Positions 59,034-64,000 of a stretch of 64,000 nucleotides of DNA are shown one piece after another. Origin of the DNA: Bradyrhizobium sp. Ghvi. GTDB taxonomy: Bacteria > Pseudomonadota > Alphaproteobacteria > Rhizobiales > Xanthobacteraceae. Made by a program: the position numbers and the translations under genes. Position 1 is the first letter of the stretch. The number at the start of each line of letters is the position of its first letter. The notes under the pieces are model-generated. The model saw only the letters and a list, made by a program, of their open reading frames with translations. It had not been told where the DNA came from and made no database searches. The DNA lies in NCBI RefSeq assembly GCF_900115265.1, contig NZ_FOVU01000010.1:124001-188000 (forward strand), read 5' to 3'.

Positions 59034-60734
59034 ATGAGATTCACGGTCAAGGCAAAGCTGGCCAGCGCGTTCGGTCTGATCATCGTGCTGTCCATGGTCG
59101 CCGGCGGGGTCGCCTACATGAAGCTCGGCGATATGATGACGACCGCCGACAGCATGGTCTTGCGCGCCAAGCGAATGGAGAAGGCGGCCGAGATCGAGAA
59201 GCTCATCCTGTTTCAGCTGCGGGCCGAAAAGAATTCCATCCTGGTTCAGGAGAACGAATACGAGCAGTACAATGCGGACGCCGCCAATCGTCGTGAGCAG
59301 ACGCTGAGGAGCAAGGATGAGGTCTACGCCCTCGCAAGCGAACAGGGCAAGAAGCTGCTGGATGTCTTCGCCGTCGCGCTCGGCAAGATGAATGCCTACC
59401 AGGAGGAGACCATCCGCCTGGCGAAAACGGACAAGGTCAAGGCAACCGAACGCTCCGTCGGCGAAGGCCGCAAGGTGGTTGCCGACGCCCTCGATGCTGT
59501 CGGTGCCTATGTCGCGAACACCAAGAAGCAGATGGCGGAACAGGCCGTCCAGTCGAAGGAAGAAGGCCACCAGGCCCAGCTCATGTTGATGACGCTGATC
59601 GGAATCTCGCTTGCGGTTGCGGTCGCCGCGGCGCTGTGGATCTCGATCTCGATCAGCCGGGCGCTCGGACGTGCCGTCGGTCTCGCTGGTGCAGTCGCGG
59701 GCGGCGATCTCAATCAAACGATCAATGTCATCAGCAATGACGAGGTCGGCGATCTCGTCAAGTCGCTGAACGCTATGGTCGGGAAGCTCCGGCAGATCGT
59801 CGCCGAGGCGCTCACCGCCGCCCAGAACGTCTCGGCCGGCAGCCAGGAGCTATCGGCAAGCGCCGAACAGTTGTCGCAGGGCGCCACCGAGCAGGCCTCG
59901 TCCGCCGAAGAGGCGTCCTCGTCGATGGAGGAAATGGCCTCGAACGTGAAGCAGAACGCAGACAACGCCAACCAGACCGAGAAGATCGCGGCGCAGTCGG
60001 CCAAGGATGCGGAAGCCAGCGGCATCGCCGTCGGCCGTGCCGTCCAGGCGATGCAGACCATCGCCGAGAAGATCACCATCGTGCAGGAAATCGCGCGTCA
60101 GACCGATCTGCTCGCGCTGAACGCCGCAGTCGAGGCCGCCCGCGCCGGCGAGCACGGCAAAGGCTTTGCGGTGGTCGCCTCCGAGGTGCGCAAGCTGGCC
60201 GAACGCAGCCAGGCCGCGGCCGCCGACATCGGCACACTGTCGAGCGAGACCGTGAAGGTCGCGCAGGACGCCGGTAGCATGCTGTCGAAGCTGGTGCCTG
60301 ACATCAAGAAGACAGCCGAACTGGTCCAGGAGATCACGGCGGCCTGTCGCGAGCAGGACGTCGGATCGGCCCAGATCAACCAAGCGATCCAGCAGCTCGA
60401 CAAGGTCGGCCAGCAGAACGCCAGCGCGTCCGAGCAGGTGTCATCGACCTCGGAAGAGCTCGCCTCTCAGGCCGAGCAACTTCAGTCGACGATCTCGTTC
60501 TTCCGGATCGAGCAAGCCGGCCGTGGCGAGAGCGCTGCGTCCGCGCCGATCGACCGGGCAGTCACCCAGCTGCGCAACAAGGCAGGACAGATGCAGGCGG
60601 CGGAGCGTGGCGCGAAAAAGCCCGTGCCCGCGCGTAAGCCGGCGCGCGCGATCAAGGCCGCCGGCGGCGGAGGTGGCTTTGCCTTCGACATGGACGGCGG
60701 CGAAGACGAGCGCGACGCCGAGTTTCAACGCTGA
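59034..60734 (+). CDS. methyl-accepting chemotaxis protein, single HAMP
   Basis: The 566-residue receptor has TM1 (about 11-29: FGLIIVLSMVAGGVAYM), a periplasmic helical bundle of about 155 residues of the 4HB type, TM2 (about 185-207), a HAMP domain (ISISRALGRAVGLAGAVAGG) and a long signalling coiled coil. The hairpin tip reads EIARQTDLLALNAAVEAARAGE. Methylation-type Gln/Glu pairs flank it. It ends in a Gly-rich linker and an acidic tail DMDGGEDERDAEFQR shared with the next receptor. The ligand is unknown. Confidence 0.94.
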   Translation: MRFTVKAKLASAFGLIIVLSMVAGGVAYMKLGDMMTTADSMVLRAKRMEKAAEIEKLILFQLRAEKNSILVQENEYEQYNADAANRREQTLRSKDEVYALASEQGKKLLDVFAVALGKMNAYQEETIRLAKTDKVKATERSVGEGRKVVADALDAVGAYVANTKKQMAEQAVQSKEEGHQAQLMLMTLIGISLAVAVAAALWISISISRALGRAVGLAGAVAGGDLNQTINVISNDEVGDLVKSLNAMVGKLRQIVAEALTAAQNVSAGSQELSASAEQLSQGATEQASSAEEASSSMEEMASNVKQNADNANQTEKIAAQSAKDAEASGIAVGRAVQAMQTIAEKITIVQEIARQTDLLALNAAVEAARAGEHGKGFAVVASEVRKLAERSQAAAADIGTLSSETVKVAQDAGSMLSKLVPDIKKTAELVQEITAACREQDVGSAQINQAIQQLDKVGQQNASASEQVSSTSEELASQAEQLQSTISFFRIEQAGRGESAASAPIDRAVTQLRNKAGQMQAAERGAKKPVPARKPARAIKAAGGGGGFAFDMDGGEDERDAEFQR

Positions 60735-60768
60735 GCACCGCTTAACCCATTTGACCCCGGACCTAGCA

Positions 60769-61251
60769 ATGGCCGCAACCTCGCAATATCTGACGCTCGG
60801 ACTCGCCGGCGAGACGTTCGGCATCAGCATCCGCAACGTGCGGGAAATTCTCGACATGCGGCCGATCTCGCGGCTTCCGCATGCGCCGAGCTTCCTGCTC
60901 GGGATGATCGACGTGCGGGGCTCGGGCTATCCGATCGTCGACCTCAGAACCAAGCTCGGCCTACCGAATGTGGCAGCGACCGAGGCGACCCGCATCATCA
61001 TTCTCGACGTGCCGATGAAGGACCGCCTCGTCGGCGTCGGCTTCGTCGCCGACTGCGTGTTCGAGGTCACCGATATCGACGAGCAGGCGATCGAACCTGT
61101 GCCCGACGTGGGCGGTCAATGGCAGTCCGACTATGCCGCCGGCATCGGTCGCAAGGGCGAGAAGTTCGTCGTCATCTTTGATCTGGCCAAGTTGATGGCT
61201 CACGACGAGATGCCGGAAGGGCGCGGCGATGATGCATCGCGCGCCGCCTGA
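60769..61251 (+). CDS. cheW: chemotaxis coupling protein CheW (second)
   Basis: The 160-residue CheW-like protein from ATG 60769 shows YLTLGLAGETFGISIRNVREI, LGMIDVRGSGYPIVDLRTKLG and VADCVFEVTDIDEQAIEP. It lies between two receptor genes, 35 bases after the first. Compared with the CheW at 58533 it lacks the N-terminal tail and keeps a longer C-terminal end (EMPEGRGDDASRAA). It may serve the second receptor or mixed arrays. Confidence 0.94.
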   Translation: MAATSQYLTLGLAGETFGISIRNVREILDMRPISRLPHAPSFLLGMIDVRGSGYPIVDLRTKLGLPNVAATEATRIIILDVPMKDRLVGVGFVADCVFEVTDIDEQAIEPVPDVGGQWQSDYAAGIGRKGEKFVVIFDLAKLMAHDEMPEGRGDDASRAA

Positions 61252-61318
61252 ATTGGACAGTCAGTGCAGCGTCATGCGTAAGCAGATCAATCGTTAAATC
61301 GGAAGACCGGGGCTGATC

Positions 61319-63118
61319 ATGAGATTTACCGTCAAAGCTAAACTTGCCAGTACATTTGGCGTCGTCATCCTGCTCTCGATGATTGCGGGTGGCGTCGCTT
61401 ACCTGAAGCTCAACGACACCGTGGCGACCACCGAACACCTGTCGGCACGGGCGGCTCGTCTGGCGAAGGTCGGGGACATGCAGGCGAGCGTGTTGCTCCA
61501 AGTTCGAGCGGAGAAGAACGCCATCCTGGCGCCAACCGACGCCGAGCAGGACAAGTTTGCGAGCCAGATCGTCGAGCAGCGCGAGCACGTGCAGAAGATC
61601 AAGGACGAGGCCTATGTCGGCGCAAGCGAGGCCGGCAAGAAGATGCTCGACGTGTTTTCGGCGGCTTACGCCAATGCAAACACCGTCCAAGACCAGACTC
61701 TCAAGCTGACCAAGCAGGACAAGGCGAGAGCGACCGACCATTCGATGAATGAAGGCCTGAAGGCCACCACATCCGCGCTCAATGCCGCGAACGACTACAT
61801 CAACTACGTCAAGAGGACGATGGCCGAGGAGAGCGCGGAGGCGAGGGTGGAGGGCAGCCGCGCCGAGATCATTTTGATCAGCCTGGTGCTCGCGTCGCTG
61901 GTGATCGCCGTCCTGGCAGCTGTCTGGATTGCGCTCAACATCAGCCGCTCGCTCAGCCGCGCCGTCGGCCTGGCGGATGCAGTTGCCATCGGCGACCTCA
62001 GCAAGAAGATCGACGAGTCCAGCAACGACGAAATCGGCGATCTCATCAAGTCGCTGAATGCGATGACCAAGAACCTGAACGCTACAGCCGCCGTCGCCAA
62101 TGAGATCGCGCAGGGCAACCTCACCGTAGAGGCCAAGCCGCTATCCGACAAGGACACGCTCGGTCTCGCGCTCCAGCGTATGGTCGAGAAACTGCGGCAA
62201 ATCGTGTCGGAAGCTCTCATCGCGGCGCAGAACGTCTCGGCCGGCAGCCAGGAGCTCTCCGCCAGCGCCGAACAGCTTTCGCAAGGTGCGACCGAGCAGG
62301 CTTCATCGGCCGAGGAAGCGTCGTCCTCGATGGAGGAGATGGCTTCCAACGTGAAGCAGAATGCCGATAACGCCAACCAGACCGAGAAGATTGCCGCGCA
62401 GTCGGCCAAGGACGCCGAAGCCAGCGGTGCCGCGGTGGGACGTGCGGTCAATGCGATGCAGACGATCGCCGAGAAGATCACGATCGTCCAGGAGATCGCG
62501 CGCCAGACCGATCTGCTCGCGCTCAACGCGGCGGTCGAGGCAGCACGTGCCGGCGAACACGGCAAGGGTTTTGCCGTGGTGGCGTCGGAGGTCCGTAAGC
62601 TGGCCGAGCGCAGCCAGGCCGCCGCTGCCGAGATCGGCACTCTCTCGGGCGAAACAGTCAAGGTCGCGCAGGAGGCAGGCTCCATGCTGTCCAAGCTCGT
62701 TCCCGATATCAAGAAGACAGCGGAACTGGTCGAGGAGATCACCGCGGCCTGCCGCGAGCAGGATGTCGGCTCGGCGCAGATCAACCAGGCGATCCAGCAG
62801 CTCGACAAGGTCGGCCAGCAGAATGCCAGCGCCTCCGAGCAGGTTTCCTCGACCTCGGAAGAGCTTGCCTCGCAGGCCGAGCAGCTGCAGTCGACGATCG
62901 CCTATTTCCGCATTGAGCAGGCCGGCAAGAACCCGGCGCCGATCGATCGTGCCGTCAATCAGCTCCGCGCCAAGGCTGCGACCATGGCCGCGGCCGAGCG
63001 TCCTGCCCGGAAGCCCCAGGCCAAGCCGGCGCGCGCAATGAAGGTCGCGGGCGGCGGTGGCTTTGCTTTCGATATGAACGACGGCGAGGATGATCGGGAC
63101 GCCGATTTTCAGCGCTGA
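61319..63118 (+). CDS. methyl-accepting chemotaxis protein, double HAMP
   Basis: The 599-residue receptor is a tandem paralogue of 59034-60734: same start (MRFTVKAKLAS), 4HB-type sensor, TM2 (about 188-208), HAMP and nearly identical signalling part with the same tip and the same C-terminal tail type (DMNDGEDDRDADFQR). It carries about 33 extra residues after the first HAMP (LNATAAVANEIAQGNLTVEA, KPLSDKDTLGLALQRMVEKL), which reads as a second HAMP unit. The sensor part is far more diverged than the signalling part, so the pair likely sense different ligands through one CheA. Confidence 0.94.
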   Translation: MRFTVKAKLASTFGVVILLSMIAGGVAYLKLNDTVATTEHLSARAARLAKVGDMQASVLLQVRAEKNAILAPTDAEQDKFASQIVEQREHVQKIKDEAYVGASEAGKKMLDVFSAAYANANTVQDQTLKLTKQDKARATDHSMNEGLKATTSALNAANDYINYVKRTMAEESAEARVEGSRAEIILISLVLASLVIAVLAAVWIALNISRSLSRAVGLADAVAIGDLSKKIDESSNDEIGDLIKSLNAMTKNLNATAAVANEIAQGNLTVEAKPLSDKDTLGLALQRMVEKLRQIVSEALIAAQNVSAGSQELSASAEQLSQGATEQASSAEEASSSMEEMASNVKQNADNANQTEKIAAQSAKDAEASGAAVGRAVNAMQTIAEKITIVQEIARQTDLLALNAAVEAARAGEHGKGFAVVASEVRKLAERSQAAAAEIGTLSGETVKVAQEAGSMLSKLVPDIKKTAELVEEITAACREQDVGSAQINQAIQQLDKVGQQNASASEQVSSTSEELASQAEQLQSTIAYFRIEQAGKNPAPIDRAVNQLRAKAATMAAAERPARKPQAKPARAMKVAGGGGFAFDMNDGEDDRDADFQR

Positions 63119-63133
63119 AATTTTCCGGGAATG

Positions 63134-63159
63134 GGTCCGCCCCCGTTCAGAGGCGGACC
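63134..63159 (+). terminator. hairpin between the second receptor gene and cheR
   Basis: GGTCCGCC at 63134-63141 pairs with GGCGGACC at 63152-63159 around a ten-base loop. It is followed by a mild T-rich run (TGACTGTCTTCTGTT). It might reduce, rather than stop, transcription into cheR. Confidence 0.45.
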
Positions 63160-63255
63160 TGACTGTCTTCTGTTGCGTGGACGCGTAGGATTCAAGATGG
63201 CCCGTTTGGCCCGACATTCACTCCAAGCGGGCCCTCGGGGTCAGGGCAGGCGGAC

Positions 63256-64000
63256 ATGATGCCCGCCGTGCAGGACATGGCCGTACATCTGTCGGACCGG
63301 CATTTCCGGACCATTGCCGAATTGATCGAGGGCCAGGTTGGCATCAAGCTGCCGCAGGGCAAGCGGCTGATGCTGGAGGGGCGCCTGCACAAACGCGTGC
63401 GCGCGCTGAATTTCGCGGACCTGAACGAATATGTCGACAACCTGTTCGAGGTGGACCATTTTGAAACGGAACTTACCCATCTGATCGATGTGGTGACGAC
63501 GAACAAGACCGACTTCTTCCGCGAGCCGCAGCATTTCTCCTTCATGCGGGAGATTGCCATCCCGAGATTGCTCAAGCTGCACGGCAGCGGCAATGCGAAC
63601 CTGAAATTCTGGAGTTCGGCGAGCTCCACCGGAATGGAAGCCTACACCACCGCGATGGTGCTCGACGACATGACGCGGACCGGATCGCGGTTTCGGTACC
63701 GCATCCTCGGAACCGATATCTCGACTGCGGTGCTGCGTCTCGCCAGGACCGCGATCTACAGCCGCGACGTGCTCGCGCCGGTGCCTGAGCCGTTCGTGAA
63801 GCGGTACTTCCTGTCTTCGCGCGACAAGTCGCGCGACGAGGTGCGGATCGTGCCGGAACTGCGGCGCATGACGCATTTCATGCGGATGAACCTGATGGAT
63901 TCGTCCTATCCCGTCGACCGGGATGTCGACATGATTTTCTGCCGCAACGTGCTGATCTATTTCGACAAGCCGACGCAGCGAAAGGTCGTCGAACAGCTTT
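63256..64000 (+). CDS. cheR: chemotaxis protein methyltransferase CheR (runs off right edge)
   Basis: The frame from ATG 63256 is open to the end of the window (248 codons). It has the N-terminal helical domain (HFRTIAELIEGQVGIKLPQG, KRLMLEGRLHKRVRAL) and the SAM-binding domain: TTNKTDFFREPQHF, FWSSASSTGMEAYTTAMVL, YRILGTDISTAVLRLAR and FCRNVLIYFDKPTQ. The usual GEEPYS motif is replaced by STGMEAYT, which is common in this alphaproteobacterial group. It should methylate the glutamates of the two receptors upstream. The gene is probably part of the same operon; cheB may follow outside. Confidence 0.95.
   Translation, partial: MMPAVQDMAVHLSDRHFRTIAELIEGQVGIKLPQGKRLMLEGRLHKRVRALNFADLNEYVDNLFEVDHFETELTHLIDVVTTNKTDFFREPQHFSFMREIAIPRLLKLHGSGNANLKFWSSASSTGMEAYTTAMVLDDMTRTGSRFRYRILGTDISTAVLRLARTAIYSRDVLAPVPEPFVKRYFLSSRDKSRDEVRIVPELRRMTHFMRMNLMDSSYPVDRDVDMIFCRNVLIYFDKPTQRKVVEQL

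Noticed and set aside
1..64000. CRISPR array, rRNA operon or complete insertion sequence
   Set aside because: No regularly spaced direct repeats, rRNA-like sequence or transposase with terminal inverted repeats were seen on reading; only the recombinases described were found.

Overview
The window reads as chromosome of a high-GC alphaproteobacterium, most likely a Bradyrhizobium or close relative (Nitrobacteraceae). Reasons: alphaproteobacterial forms of PcaHG, PobA, the chemotaxis proteins and a two-subunit NAD-linked formate dehydrogenase, a TctC/Bug binding protein, typical small hypothetical proteins, and a tRNA-CAU locus carrying an integrase. This assignment rests on recognising protein families; no search was run.

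Region 1 (1-9.4 kb) is the end of a decaying genomic island. It holds two alpha/beta hydrolases of different families (DUF900-type lipoprotein and DUF2235), two small co-oriented hypothetical genes, an excisionase-like gene overlapping a tyrosine integrase, a frame-damaged large serine recombinase and gene scraps. The island abuts the 3' end of a tRNA with CAU anticodon (9362-9437, minus). A direct repeat (integrase 3' end plus tRNA 3' end) occurs at 5847-5954 and 9280-9399, showing tandem or nested integration into the same tRNA.

Region 2 (9.7-13.2 kb) holds two solute-binding proteins (TctC type and LivK type) and a regulator joining an excisionase-type HTH to a periplasmic-binding-like domain. 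Region 3 (13.5-28.6 kb) is a metal-cofactor and formate oxidation cluster: a TupA-like tungstate/molybdate-binding protein, a divergent MoeA, a MoeA fused to a binding-protein domain, MobA, FdhD, MobB, MoeA, a TusA-like sulfur carrier, an OFA-family MFS transporter, and a two-gene formate dehydrogenase whose beta subunit fuses the NuoE-like and NuoF-like parts, as in the tungsten FDH1 of Methylobacterium. A 16-bp palindrome of GntR/FadR type lies upstream of the dehydrogenase genes. The likely logic is metal binding, cofactor assembly, sulfuration, then formate-dependent NADH formation.

Region 4 (28.6-33 kb) is a worn stretch: ybaK, a scrambled serine hydrolase gene (one piece inverted, one displaced), a GNAT enzyme, a frameshifted ComB-like gene, a 75-bp hairpin and an EF-Tu-domain-like protein. 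Region 5 (32.7-42.2 kb) has a GntR regulator divergent from tcuAB (tricarballylate oxidation), a DUF5993-dsbB pair, a small hydrolase, a three-domain Aas-type acyltransferase/acyl-ACP synthetase, and a TetR regulator with twin operators.

Region 6 (42.2-55.4 kb) mixes signalling (GGDEF protein, CHASE2 adenylate/guanylate cyclase, HD-GYP response regulator) with metabolism: pncB, pcaHG with a divergent LysR, and pobA with a divergent AraC-type PobR. Together pobA and pcaHG convert 4-hydroxybenzoate to protocatechuate and open its ring. Region 7 (55.7-64 kb) is a chemotaxis operon in the order STAS-cheY-cheA-cheW-mcp-cheW-mcp-cheR (cheR cut by the window edge), with many start/stop overlaps. No CRISPR array, rRNA operon or complete insertion sequence was seen.
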